Assembly: GCA_028875175.1 (NCBI GenBank)
Contig: JAPPFO010000015.1
Location: forward strand, 1-30,528
Reading direction: 5' to 3'
Length of the DNA: 30,528 nt
Origin: Chloroflexota bacterium
GTDB taxonomy: Bacteria; Chloroflexota; UBA11872
In this document: piece by piece, positions 16,424 to 25,129 of the stretch
How the letters are laid out: every line of letters starts with the position of its first letter
Numbering within the stretch: position 1 is the stretch's first letter
Translations under genes and position numbers: made by a program
Notes under the pieces: generated by a model
What the model was told of the DNA's origin: nothing
What the model saw: only the letters and a program-made list of their open reading frames with translations
Database searches by the model: none

Positions 16424-17830
16424 ATGAGGTCACCGCCGGCCGCGCGCCGCCTGAGCCGACGACGTGTCCTGGGATCCGCCTCGGCGGCCGCTGCGGCACT
16501 GACGCTGGCCGCCTGCGGAGATCCAATCGTGGTGGAGCGGGTCGTGGTGGTTCCGAAGATCGTTGAGCGGGAAGTCGTGATCGAGCGACCGGTCATCACC
16601 GAGCGTGCGGTGATCGTGGAGAGGGAGGTGGTTGTCACGCGCCTGATCACGCCGCCACCCACGCCCTCGCCAACACCACGTCCGACGTTTGTGAGCCCCG
16701 AGCAAACACCTCAGCCAGCGCGCCCGACGCTGCGCGCGGCTCTCAGTCCGGCTCTTGTTCGGAAAGGCGAGCCGGAGCTGACTACCGCGGATCTACCATT
16801 CGACTTGACGTTGGAGACCCTGGACGCCGGGGCCGATAGTCCGGCGCGTCTGCTGGCGCGCGCGGCGGCCGGTGAATTGCCCGACCTGCTGATTGGCCTC
16901 CCCGGCGGCCTCGTCACGGCGCTGGACGTCCTGGACGAATTAACGCCGTTGGACGCGGCGCTAAGCATGGAGCCTGAAATCCTTCCCGAGATGCTGGCGC
17001 TGGGCCGACGCGAGCGTGGCCTGATGGGGCTGCCGGTGAGCGGTTACTCCACCTATCTGCTGGCAGGTCGGCGGCGACTGGACCTGGCCGGGGTGGCCGA
17101 GGTGGGTTCGAACTACGAGGCGCTTGCGGAGACCGCGCGTCGGCTGACCGACGCCGAGACGTACGCCTACGGGCTTGGCGTGATCGCGGGACTGCCCGAG
17201 TTGGAAACCGTGGCAGGGTCGGCCGGGACGTTTCCGACGGACGAGGCGGCCGCGGACGCCTGGCAGTGGTACGCGGATCTATGGCTGCACGAGGGCCTCT
17301 CGCCGCCGCCGAGCGCCTGGGATGGCCAGGGCGCGGCGGGGGAGGCGGTGCTGGACGGGCGTGTGGCCCTGACCGTTGCGCATGGCCGGGCTCTGTCACA
17401 GCTGGCGGCGCTGCCGCCGGAGCGACAGGCCGAGTGGGAGACGCGGCCCCTGCCTTCCTGGCCCGAGGCCGAGCGTCGAATCCCGATGGCGGCCGCGTTC
17501 GTCGCGGCGGGGCAGGCCGACGACGGGACGGCCGCGGATGCAGCCGTTGCCCTGGCGGGCCTGGCATCGAGGTTGGCCGTCGGCCAGGCGACCCCGGCAT
17601 TGACCCCGGCGCTGGACGACTGGGCGACACGGCTCGGTCTGGAGCGCGACAGCGCGCTGGAGGCTCGCGACGCCTGGCGTACACCGATCGTCGAAACGCC
17701 GGAATGGCACACCCGAACGTCGGACCTGGACACTGCCGTGCACCGCAGCCTAGTCCTGGGCAGTCCGGCGTCCGAGGTCTTGGTCGAAGTGCAGGCTCGC
17801 CAGGCGCGAGCGAGATTGACTTCCGGCTAG
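16424..17830 (+). CDS. Tat lipoprotein resembling a family 1 extracellular solute-binding protein
   Basis: This is a 468-residue lipoprotein. The Tat motif SRRRVLG (11-17) and lipobox LAAC at Cys31 are clear. A segment from about 35 to 72 repeats Val/Ile-Glu-Arg units (for example VEREVVIERP), followed by a Pro/Thr linker. The body has features of carbohydrate-type binding proteins: AAAGELPDLLIG (about 145-156), GLPVSGYSTYLLAG, a later AYGLGV segment, and a tryptophan-rich helix WQWYADLWLHEG. No permease or ATPase gene is adjacent, so it is an orphan; it may use a transporter encoded elsewhere or have another surface role. Lgt follows 84 bases later on the same strand. Fold is probable; ligand unknown. 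Confidence 0.75.
   Translation: MRSPPAARRLSRRRVLGSASAAAAALTLAACGDPIVVERVVVVPKIVEREVVIERPVITERAVIVEREVVVTRLITPPPTPSPTPRPTFVSPEQTPQPARPTLRAALSPALVRKGEPELTTADLPFDLTLETLDAGADSPARLLARAAAGELPDLLIGLPGGLVTALDVLDELTPLDAALSMEPEILPEMLALGRRERGLMGLPVSGYSTYLLAGRRRLDLAGVAEVGSNYEALAETARRLTDAETYAYGLGVIAGLPELETVAGSAGTFPTDEAAADAWQWYADLWLHEGLSPPPSAWDGQGAAGEAVLDGRVALTVAHGRALSQLAALPPERQAEWETRPLPSWPEAERRIPMAAAFVAAGQADDGTAADAAVALAGLASRLAVGQATPALTPALDDWATRLGLERDSALEARDAWRTPIVETPEWHTRTSDLDTAVHRSLVLGSPASEVLVEVQARQARARLTSG
16526..16636 (+). repeat. Val/Ile-Glu-Arg repeat segment in the solute-binding lipoprotein
   Basis: Directly after the lipobox the protein has about five imperfect units of Val/Ile-Glu-Arg followed by hydrophobic residues, seen as VERVVVVPK, VEREVVIERP and ITERAVIVER. 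The DNA is imperfectly repetitive. Similar segments occur after the signal in many Chloroflexota binding proteins and may form an extended stalk. Confidence 0.6.
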
Positions 17831-17914
17831 CGCTACTGGTCCGAAGACGGGCGCTTGGGCAGGACGAATTGGCCAGTACCATGACCTAGACGCCGTCTGC
17901 GGGGAGATAGACCC

Positions 17915-18700
17915 GTGCCCGCCATCGCCATTCCCTGGGATCCGGATCTCTTCCAGATCGGGACCTTCCGCTTTACCTGGCACTCGCTGTTCGCTGTCGT
18001 GGGCATCCTGGTGGGGATGTGGATCTCGCGACGCCTGGGACGCCGTACAACGATCTCGGACGACCAGGTCATCACCCTGGCGCTGTGGGCCGTGGGGGGC
18101 GGCATCGTGGCGGCGCGCTTTCTCTTCGTGATCGACAACCTGGACCTGTTCTCAAGCGATTGGGGGCGGGTTTTTGCGCTCAACGATGGGGGGATCACGG
18201 TCTGGGGTGCCCCGCTGGGCGGCGCGCTGGCGCTGTCGTTGGCCGCCTGGTGGATGAAACTGGACGTGCGCAGCGGACTGGACATTGGCGCGCCCGGGCT
18301 GATTCTGGGCATGGGCATCGGCCGCATCGGCGACCTGATCAACGGCGAGCATCACGCCTTGGCCACTGACTTGCCCTGGGCCGTGTACTACACCCACGCC
18401 AACGCCATCGGCCAAACCACGCCTGTACACCCCGCCACGACCTACGAGATGCTGGGGGACTTTGCGATTTTCGGGATCGCGATGTGGCTGGCCACCAGGT
18501 ACATCGGACGCCTCTACATCTTCTGGACGGTGCTGGCGGGCTACAGCGGGATGCGGCTGGGCTTGCAGTTTCTGCGGATCGATCAGCCGGAGCACCTGTG
18601 GGGACTGCAGCAGTCGCAGATCATTGGGGTGTTGGCTCTGCTGGCGTTTGCGGCGTGGCTGGTAAACCGTGCTCGCGCGCACTGGAGGGCTCCTTCGTAG
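17915..18700 (+). CDS. lgt: Prolipoprotein diacylglyceryl transferase
   Basis: This 261-residue multi-pass membrane enzyme transfers diacylglycerol from phosphatidylglycerol to the lipobox cysteine of prolipoproteins, the first step of lipoprotein maturation. Signature features are present: TWHSLF near the first helix (21-26), DGGITVWGAPLGG (91-103), and GRIGDLINGEHH at 136-147, with Asp where many family members have Asn. HPATTYEML, found in the last third, is also typical. About seven hydrophobic segments are visible. Start is GTG 17915 with GGGGAG upstream. The gene sits between two lipoprotein genes and the window contains seven predicted lipoproteins, which depend on this activity. The call is firm. 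Confidence 0.95.
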   Translation: MPAIAIPWDPDLFQIGTFRFTWHSLFAVVGILVGMWISRRLGRRTTISDDQVITLALWAVGGGIVAARFLFVIDNLDLFSSDWGRVFALNDGGITVWGAPLGGALALSLAAWWMKLDVRSGLDIGAPGLILGMGIGRIGDLINGEHHALATDLPWAVYYTHANAIGQTTPVHPATTYEMLGDFAIFGIAMWLATRYIGRLYIFWTVLAGYSGMRLGLQFLRIDQPEHLWGLQQSQIIGVLALLAFAAWLVNRARAHWRAPS

Positions 18701-18761
18701 CGAACGGCGGCACGCGTTGCCCACGATCACATCGCTAGCGGCCGCCGCCGTACGCTGGCGC

Positions 18762-21068
18762 ATGCGGTATTGGCCGCCCAACACCATTGCGCTGGGTGCA
18801 GGCGTCATCCTGTCGGCACTGCTTCTTGGAGGTTGCGGCGAGAGCCAGCGACCCGATTCCGCGCAGCGTGAAGCAACCCCGACGCAGCAGCCCGTGCTGA
18901 GACCGCGCGCAGCGCCCCCGACAGCTCCAGCGGTAGCGGCGACGCCGACCGGAGTCGCCGTGGTCGCCACGGCGGCTCAGACGCAGGCGGCGGCGCAGGA
19001 AGCGAGGCTTGCCGAAGCATCAGCGCCGCGTCGAGCGCAAGTCGAACCCGGGCAATCGCCGACAACGCCAGCGGCCGAGGCGGCGCCCAAGCCGACCTCA
19101 GCGGCCGAAGCGCCGACTCCAGCCACGCCGTCTCCAACGCCTGAGCCGTGGAGATTCACTAGCGTCACCACAGGGCATGACCACACCTGCGCGCTACTGC
19201 CCGATGGCACCGCGTTTTGCTGGGGACCGAACAATGACGACCGGCATCTGGACGTTCCCGATGGCACCACGTTTCGTCACATTTCGGCCGGGCACCGCTT
19301 CACGTGCGGAATCCGAACGGACCACAGCATTACGTGCTGGGGGAACAATAACTACAAGAAGCTTGAAGCGCCGGAGGGGCGGTTCACGGCCCTGGACGCC
19401 GGCTGGGATCACGCCTGCGCCGTGGGCGCGGACGGCGCCGTGTGCTGGGGCTGGAACGCCAATGAGCGCGCTACGCCTCCATTTGACGTCGCGTTGACCG
19501 CGATTGGCGCCGGTGCGGAGCACAGTTGCGGCCTGACGATTGCCGGCGACCTGCGGTGCTGGGGGAAGAACGACAACGGGCGGGCGGACGCCCAGAACGG
19601 TCCCTTTCGAGCTCTGGCCGTTGGCACCGCTCATACCTGCGTGGTTCGCGACGACGGCACGGCTTTCTGTCAGGGCGCGAACGCGCAGGCGCAGTCGGAT
19701 GTACCCGAGATCGGGTTTATTGCGATCTCAGCAGGTGACGATCACACGTGCGGAACGCAAGCGGACGGCACGCTGAAGTGCTGGGGCGGGGCCAGCCAGA
19801 TCAGCAATATCCAACTGACCGAGCCGCCCGGCTCGTATTCGTCGGTCAGTGCCGGCCACAAGCGTACGTGTGCGCTCAACGCTGAGGGTCAGGCGGCGTG
19901 CTGGACCCATGCGTACGCTGCTCTGCCAACGCCCCCTTACGACGGCCTGAACTTTGTGAACACCCTCCCCGACTACACCTTGCAACAGCCCGTGGAGGCC
20001 ACGCCGTGGCCCAGCGGCGGCTTGTTGATTGCGGACCTGAGCGGGGTAGTGGCCGTATACGGCCGTACGTCCGAACCCGAGGTCGTTCTCGATATATCCG
20101 ACAAGATTTCAACAATGGGAAGTGAAAAGGGTCTGCTCGGAGTGGCGCTGGACCCGGAGTTTACGAATCACCCGTTTCTCTACGTGTACTACACCGCGCG
20201 AAGCGAACGCGAAGGCGTGGAACCGGGTGCGCGGCTCTCAAGATTCCCAGTGGTGGACGGACGAGCCGTACGCGACGACGAATTGGTCATGATCGATCAT
20301 CCCGGGCTCTACGACTTTCACCAGGGCGGCAGCCCGCGGTTTGGTCCTGACGGGATGCTGTACCTGGGCATCGGCGACGGGATGTGTAGTGAGTGTTCGC
20401 GCTTTCCGGACACGCTACTCGGCAAGATCATTCGAATCGACGTGCGAGGCGCAAGCGTCCAGCAGCCGTACCGAATTCCGGAGGACAATCCACTGCTGGA
20501 TGATCCGGATGCCAGACGCGAGATCTGGGCCCTGGGGCTCCGCAATCCCTGGCGAATGGCGTTTGACGTGGAGACGGACCAACTCTGGGTAGCCGACGTA
20601 GGCGCGGGGTACGAAGAGGAAGTGTCAATCGTTACCAAGGGCGCGCACCTGGGCTGGCCGCTCTACGAGGGGTTTCTCTGTCGTCGAGGTCCCTCGGAGC
20701 TCTGTGACGAGGTGGCGGAAACGACGCCGCCGATTGCCACGTACAACCACTCGCACGGGTGCGCCATCATCGGCGGGGTCGTTTACCGGGGTGCCGCGAT
20801 TCCTCAGCTCGATGGCGTCTATCTGTTTGGCGATCTCTGCAGCGGACGCATCTGGGCACTGGTGGATGACGGGTCCGATGGACGAATGGTGATCGAGATC
20901 GCAAACCTGGATGCGCCGGTCGTGTCGCTTGGCCTGGATGAGGACGGTGAGGTTCTGGTGCTTGCCTTTGGCGGGCTGGTGCTGCGGCTGGTAGAAGCTG
21001 AGTCGGGATACTCGGAACCGAGCAAAGTCGTGCCGAGGGTAACGACACCGCCAGCACGCGCCGCTTGA
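18762..21068 (+). CDS. Lipoprotein fusing an RCC1-type propeller to a glucose/sorbosone dehydrogenase-like propeller
   Basis: This is a 768-residue surface lipoprotein. The start at 18762 is preferred over an earlier GTG (18669, overlapping lgt) because it gives a normal Sec signal with lipobox LLGGC. A Pro/Ala/Thr linker runs to about residue 128. Seven RCC1-like repeats follow (about 130-390), each with a histidine or aromatic next to a Cys and a second Cys before Trp-Gly, as in HTCALLPDGTAFCWG. Seven repeats would complete one propeller, with a likely disulfide per blade. The second half (about 407-750) matches PQQ-type sugar dehydrogenases: EKGLLGVALDPEF, SPRFGPDGMLYLGIGDG, LRNPWRMAFD and VADVGAGYEEE. 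It may oxidise sugars outside the cell. PQQ binding is inferred, not shown. It follows lgt by 61 bases. Confidence 0.85.
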   Translation: MRYWPPNTIALGAGVILSALLLGGCGESQRPDSAQREATPTQQPVLRPRAAPPTAPAVAATPTGVAVVATAAQTQAAAQEARLAEASAPRRAQVEPGQSPTTPAAEAAPKPTSAAEAPTPATPSPTPEPWRFTSVTTGHDHTCALLPDGTAFCWGPNNDDRHLDVPDGTTFRHISAGHRFTCGIRTDHSITCWGNNNYKKLEAPEGRFTALDAGWDHACAVGADGAVCWGWNANERATPPFDVALTAIGAGAEHSCGLTIAGDLRCWGKNDNGRADAQNGPFRALAVGTAHTCVVRDDGTAFCQGANAQAQSDVPEIGFIAISAGDDHTCGTQADGTLKCWGGASQISNIQLTEPPGSYSSVSAGHKRTCALNAEGQAACWTHAYAALPTPPYDGLNFVNTLPDYTLQQPVEATPWPSGGLLIADLSGVVAVYGRTSEPEVVLDISDKISTMGSEKGLLGVALDPEFTNHPFLYVYYTARSEREGVEPGARLSRFPVVDGRAVRDDELVMIDHPGLYDFHQGGSPRFGPDGMLYLGIGDGMCSECSRFPDTLLGKIIRIDVRGASVQQPYRIPEDNPLLDDPDARREIWALGLRNPWRMAFDVETDQLWVADVGAGYEEEVSIVTKGAHLGWPLYEGFLCRRGPSELCDEVAETTPPIATYNHSHGCAIIGGVVYRGAAIPQLDGVYLFGDLCSGRIWALVDDGSDGRMVIEIANLDAPVVSLGLDEDGEVLVLAFGGLVLRLVEAESGYSEPSKVVPRVTTPPARAA

Positions 21069-21174
21069 GGCAGCCGGGGCTCGCTTGTTTCATGCGCTCA
21101 GGCTCGAGTCTCGAAGGCGCAAGAGTCCTGAATCCCGGCTACTGGCAGTGTCGTCAGTGTGAGACGATGGCGGG

Positions 21175-23166
21175 ATGATTCATTCGAACGGCGCGACGTT
21201 TCCGTTTGCGGCGATTGTCGGCCAGGATCTGATGCGCCTGTCGCTGGCGCTGAATGCGATCAACCCCAGCATCGGTGGGGTGTTGATTCGTGGCGAGCGC
21301 GGGACGGCGAAGTCCACGGCGGTGCGTGGGCTGGCCGCCGTATTGCCGGAGATCGAGGTGGCGACCTGCACCTACGGGTGCGCGCCGGGCTCGTTGAACG
21401 TCTGCGAGGAGTGCCGCGAGCAGCGGCAGAATGGCGACGTCGAGTACACGACGCGGCAGGTTCGCGTGATCGATTTGCCGGTGTCTGCCACCGAAGACCG
21501 GGTGATCGGAACGCTGGACCTGGAAGCGGCACTGGCGCGGGGCGAGCGCAAATTCGAGCCGGGGCTTTTGGCAGCTGCGCACCGCGGGCTGCTTTATGTA
21601 GACGAGGTCAACCTGCTGGACGACCATCTGGTGGACACGCTGCTGGACAGCGCGGCCTCGGGTACGAACCTGATCGAGCGCGAGGGCGTGCAGTTCCGGC
21701 ATCCGTCCGAGTACATCCTGGTCGGAACCATGAACCCGGAGGAAGGCGACCTGAGGCCTCAGCTGCTGGACCGGTTTGGGCTGGCGGCCGAGATTCGCGG
21801 CGATACGCAACCGGCGATTCGAGCCGAGATTGTCCGCCGCCGGATCGCGTACGACGCCGACCCGGCGGCGTTCCTGGCCGAGTGGACCGGAGCGAGCGCG
21901 GAACTACAACAACAGATCATTCAAGCGCGGGAGTTGCTGCCTTCGGTGACGGTAGGGGACGAAATGCTGTCGCTGATCATTCACATCGCCATCGCGATGG
22001 GCGTGGACGGGCACCGGGCGGACATCGTGATGCACAAGACGGCGTCCACGATTGCGGCGTGGGAAGGGCGCACCGAGGTGACGCGCGACGACATCCGGCG
22101 CGCGGCCGAACTGGCCCTGCCGCACCGGCGACGGCGCGATCCGTTCACGCCGCCGCACCTGGACCCGGACGAACTGGATCAGGCGATCCAGTCATTCGAC
22201 GCCTCACGCCAGGCCAGCGGCAGCGATGCCGCGGAGGCCGGGATGGAGAAGCGGCAGATGTCGGCCACCGGCGAGGAAACGGTGGCGGCATCGGACCAGA
22301 ATCAAGGTGCGCCGACGCAGGCAGGCGCCGAGCGACAGATCGACCCGGACTCGATTCCAGAGTCGCCGACGGTTGCGGCGCACGAACGGTTGCCGATGAC
22401 GCGGCCGCGATCGGGGCGAAGAACGCAGCACGAGGTGCAGGGCCGCCGCGGACGCTCGGTGCGCAGCCGGCACATGAAACCGGACGACCCGCCGGACGTG
22501 GCGCTGCTGGACACAATCCGGGCCGCCGCGCTGCGAGGCATCGGCGACGGAACGCCCTCCATTACCAAGGACGACGTTCGGATCCGTCGGCGCATGCGCA
22601 AGGTGGGCAACCTGATGCTCTTTGTGGTGGACGGCTCGGGCAGCATGGCGGCGCAGCGGCGGATGCAGCTGACCAAGTCGGCGGTGCTGTCGCTGCTGGC
22701 GGATGCCTATCAGCGCCGGGATCGGGTAGGGCTGGTCACGTTCCGCAAGACCGACGCGCACGAGACCGTGCCGCCGACGAACAGCCTGGACCTGGCGCAC
22801 GCGCGCATGCGGGAACTGCCTACGGGCGGCCGCACGCCGCTGGCGCAGGGACTGGACCTGGCGCGCCGGGTGATCCTGCGCGAGCGCGCCCGGGACGCCG
22901 AAACCAAGCCGATCGTGATCCTGCTGACCGACGGCGTGGCCAACGTCGGCCTGGAGCCCGGGTCTGACCCGATCGACGATGCGATGCGGGCCGCGCGGCG
23001 ACTGGCGCTGGACCGGATTCCGGCGCTGGTGATCGACGCCGACCGTCGCAGGGCGCGGCTGAGCCCGCTGCCGGACCTGGCGAAGTCGATGATGGCCGCG
23101 CACGTGCGGCTGGATGCACTGGCGTCGGGCGAGCTGACCAGCCTGATCCGGCTGGCCACTGCCTGA
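21175..23166 (+). CDS. Magnesium/cobalt chelatase-type AAA ATPase with a VWA domain
   Basis: This 663-residue protein joins a chelatase I-type AAA+ domain to a C-terminal VWA domain, the layout of D-type chelatase subunits. Walker A is GERGTAKST at 40-48 and Walker B is LLYVDE ending at Asp143-Glu144. Four cysteines at 65, 69, 77 and 80 match the conserved cysteines of the I subunit. The AAA part ends near 330. A charged, Pro/Gln-rich linker (about 340-440) precedes the VWA domain, whose MIDAS motif is DGSGSM at 486-491, with TGGRTPLAQG and LLTDGVAN further on. Such proteins drive metal insertion into tetrapyrroles with a large H subunit. No H subunit or tetrapyrrole gene lies in the window. 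It could also be a non-chelatase MoxR/VWA-type chaperone. The ribosome binding site is weak. Confidence 0.87.
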   Translation: MIHSNGATFPFAAIVGQDLMRLSLALNAINPSIGGVLIRGERGTAKSTAVRGLAAVLPEIEVATCTYGCAPGSLNVCEECREQRQNGDVEYTTRQVRVIDLPVSATEDRVIGTLDLEAALARGERKFEPGLLAAAHRGLLYVDEVNLLDDHLVDTLLDSAASGTNLIEREGVQFRHPSEYILVGTMNPEEGDLRPQLLDRFGLAAEIRGDTQPAIRAEIVRRRIAYDADPAAFLAEWTGASAELQQQIIQARELLPSVTVGDEMLSLIIHIAIAMGVDGHRADIVMHKTASTIAAWEGRTEVTRDDIRRAAELALPHRRRRDPFTPPHLDPDELDQAIQSFDASRQASGSDAAEAGMEKRQMSATGEETVAASDQNQGAPTQAGAERQIDPDSIPESPTVAAHERLPMTRPRSGRRTQHEVQGRRGRSVRSRHMKPDDPPDVALLDTIRAAALRGIGDGTPSITKDDVRIRRRMRKVGNLMLFVVDGSGSMAAQRRMQLTKSAVLSLLADAYQRRDRVGLVTFRKTDAHETVPPTNSLDLAHARMRELPTGGRTPLAQGLDLARRVILRERARDAETKPIVILLTDGVANVGLEPGSDPIDDAMRAARRLALDRIPALVIDADRRRARLSPLPDLAKSMMAAHVRLDALASGELTSLIRLATA

Positions 23167-23211
23167 GTCGACCGGACTGGACAGGCGGATAGCCACTCCG
23201 CCAGGCCGACG

Positions 23212-23787
23212 ATGATTGACGGACTGCCCAAGCGTGTGTGGGTCTGCGGGCTGTCGGGTTCCGGCAAGACCACAGTTGCGCGGCGGCTGGCAGCGATTCT
23301 CGGCGTACCGCACGTGGAGTTGGACGCGCTGCACTGGCGACATCATCCCGAGTGGGGCATGCCTTCCGACGAGGAGTTTCTGCCAGCGGTTCGGGAGGCT
23401 ACGGCCGGCGATGCCTGGGTCGTGGAAGGCAACTACAGCCGGTCGCGGGACATCTTCTGGCCGCGGGTGGAGCTGATGGTCTGGCTGGATCTGCCGCTGC
23501 GGACGGCCTGCTGGCGCGTGTTCGCGCGAACGCTGCGACGGATTCGAAGCAAGGACCAACTCCTCTGGGGTGTGCAGCGGGAGACCGTTCGCAATGCGCT
23601 GCTGACCTGGGACGGGCTGGTCCTCTGGAATCTGCGGGTGTACCGGCGTCGGCACCGCACGTACACGGGGCTCATGCGGGATGCGAACGCTCGTGGAACG
23701 GACGCGGTCCGGTTGCGAAGCCAGCGCGCAGTGGATGCGTGGCTGGACGATTTCGAGCGCCCGGTCGGGCCAAAGCCCCAGACATAG
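23212..23787 (+). CDS. P-loop NTPase, adenylate-kinase/FlaR-like
   Basis: This 191-residue cytoplasmic protein is a small P-loop kinase-like enzyme. Walker A is GLSGSGKT at 13-20, and VELDALHW (about 37-44) follows, typical of the group annotated as adenylate kinase-related or DNA topology modulation (FlaR-like) proteins. WVVEGNYSRSRD and VWLDLPLRTACWRV are the next conserved strands, followed by an Arg-rich lid region. The phosphate acceptor is unknown and the name FlaR is historical. It follows the chelatase-type gene by 45 bases on the same strand. Family assignment is good, function tentative. Confidence 0.8.
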   Translation: MIDGLPKRVWVCGLSGSGKTTVARRLAAILGVPHVELDALHWRHHPEWGMPSDEEFLPAVREATAGDAWVVEGNYSRSRDIFWPRVELMVWLDLPLRTACWRVFARTLRRIRSKDQLLWGVQRETVRNALLTWDGLVLWNLRVYRRRHRTYTGLMRDANARGTDAVRLRSQRAVDAWLDDFERPVGPKPQT

Positions 23788-23906
23788 ATCCACACGTCGG
23801 CGGCGACTGACCATGCCGGGTGGGCGGTATAGGCTGGGCGAGAACTCGTGGCCTGTGCGGCTCTCGGGTTAGCACTCGAAGAGCCGCCGATGAATCGAGC
23901 GCGCCC

Positions 23907-25070
23907 GTGAAGATCCAATCGGTAACCCCGCTCACGTTCAATCCCGCGGTCTACTACGGACGGGGATCCTTCAACTACTGCTACGTCCGGATCGAGACCG
24001 ACAACGGGCTGGTGGGCTACGGCGAGTGCTCGCTGATGCCCGGGGCGGTGGCCGGCGCGGTGGAGACCATCGGCGACTACCTCATCGGACGCGACGCCCG
24101 CCGAGTCGAGCAGATCTGGTCCAGCATGTACTACATGTGGCACAACGTCCGCGGCGGCGTGGTGTACATGTCGGCGATGAGCGGGATCGATATCGCGCTG
24201 TGGGACATCAAGGCCAGGGCGGCGGGGCTGCCCATTTACGAGATGCTGGGCGGACCGATGCGGACGCGGCTGCGCTGCTACCGGGGAATCAGCGGCGCGG
24301 ACACGGACGAGCTGGTGCAAAGCGCCACGGACGCGGTAGCTGACGGGTGGACAGCCATGAAATTCGATCCCCTGTCAACGGCCGGGTACTACCTGTCGCC
24401 CGCGCAATTCGAGGAAGCCGTTGCCAAGGTCGGCGCCGTCCGCGCGGCGGTGGGGCCGGACGTGGACATCATGGTGGAGACGCACGGCCGGCTGAGCCTG
24501 GGGATGATCCGCAAGCTGGCCGAGGGAATCGCCGAGTTCAAGCCGATGTTCCTGGAGGAGCCCTGCGGGCCGGAGTACACGAGCGCGATGGAAAAGCTCT
24601 CGCAGGAAACCACGGTGCCGCTGGCGACCGGCGAGCGGCTGTATACGCGCTGGGGATTCCGGGAACTGTTCGAGCGCGAGGCCGTGTCCTATGCACAGCC
24701 GGACATCGGGCATTCGGGCGGGATCTCGGAGCTACGCAAGATCGCCAGCATGGCCGAGGCCTACGGCATCGCCGTAGCCCCGCATAACCCGTTCAGCGTT
24801 TTGAATTTCGTGGCTTCGGCGCAGGTGGACGCGTCGATTCCCAACTTTCTGATCCAGGAGAGCGGCAACTTCGCAATCGAGGGCGTGCTGAAGGAACCGG
24901 TACGAATTGTGGACGGGCACTACGACCTGCCGACGGGACCCGGACTGGGCGTGGAGCCGGACGAGGACTTCATCGCCGCGCATCCGCCGCGGCCGGTGGA
25001 ACCGGAACGCTGGCGGGAGCAGTCGATGGGACGGCCGTATACGTTTGCGGGCGGTGACGACGGGCAGTAG
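23907..25070 (+). CDS. Enolase-superfamily dehydratase, galactonate-dehydratase-like
   Basis: This 387-residue enzyme belongs to the mandelate racemase / muconate lactonizing subgroup, which abstracts a proton next to a carboxylate with Mg2+ help. GTG 23907 is chosen because the family begins at KIQSV; an earlier in-frame GTG adds 29 unlikely residues. Conserved features resemble D-galactonate dehydratase: MSAMSGIDIALWDIKARAAG, the AMKFD strand, metal-ligand regions VETHGR, FLEEP and TGERLYTRWGF, then QPDIGHSGGISELRKIA and PHNPFS with the catalytic-site His. It probably dehydrates a sugar acid. The next gene (59 bases on) is a Gfo/Idh dehydrogenase, which suits a small sugar-catabolic pair. 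SAR202-type genomes are reported to hold many paralogues of this superfamily. Substrate is not settled. Confidence 0.88.
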   Translation: MKIQSVTPLTFNPAVYYGRGSFNYCYVRIETDNGLVGYGECSLMPGAVAGAVETIGDYLIGRDARRVEQIWSSMYYMWHNVRGGVVYMSAMSGIDIALWDIKARAAGLPIYEMLGGPMRTRLRCYRGISGADTDELVQSATDAVADGWTAMKFDPLSTAGYYLSPAQFEEAVAKVGAVRAAVGPDVDIMVETHGRLSLGMIRKLAEGIAEFKPMFLEEPCGPEYTSAMEKLSQETTVPLATGERLYTRWGFRELFEREAVSYAQPDIGHSGGISELRKIASMAEAYGIAVAPHNPFSVLNFVASAQVDASIPNFLIQESGNFAIEGVLKEPVRIVDGHYDLPTGPGLGVEPDEDFIAAHPPRPVEPERWREQSMGRPYTFAGGDDGQ

Positions 25071-25129
25071 CACTCGGGCGTCCACGCGTCGGCAGGAGCC
25101 AGGAAAGCGCAGCCACCGGGAGGTCGGGC

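Noticed and set aside
22204..23814. 536-codon open frame on the minus strand
   Set aside because: It spans the ends of two clear plus-strand genes, is Arg/Pro/His-rich and lacks any domain signature, as expected of an antisense frame of GC-rich genes.
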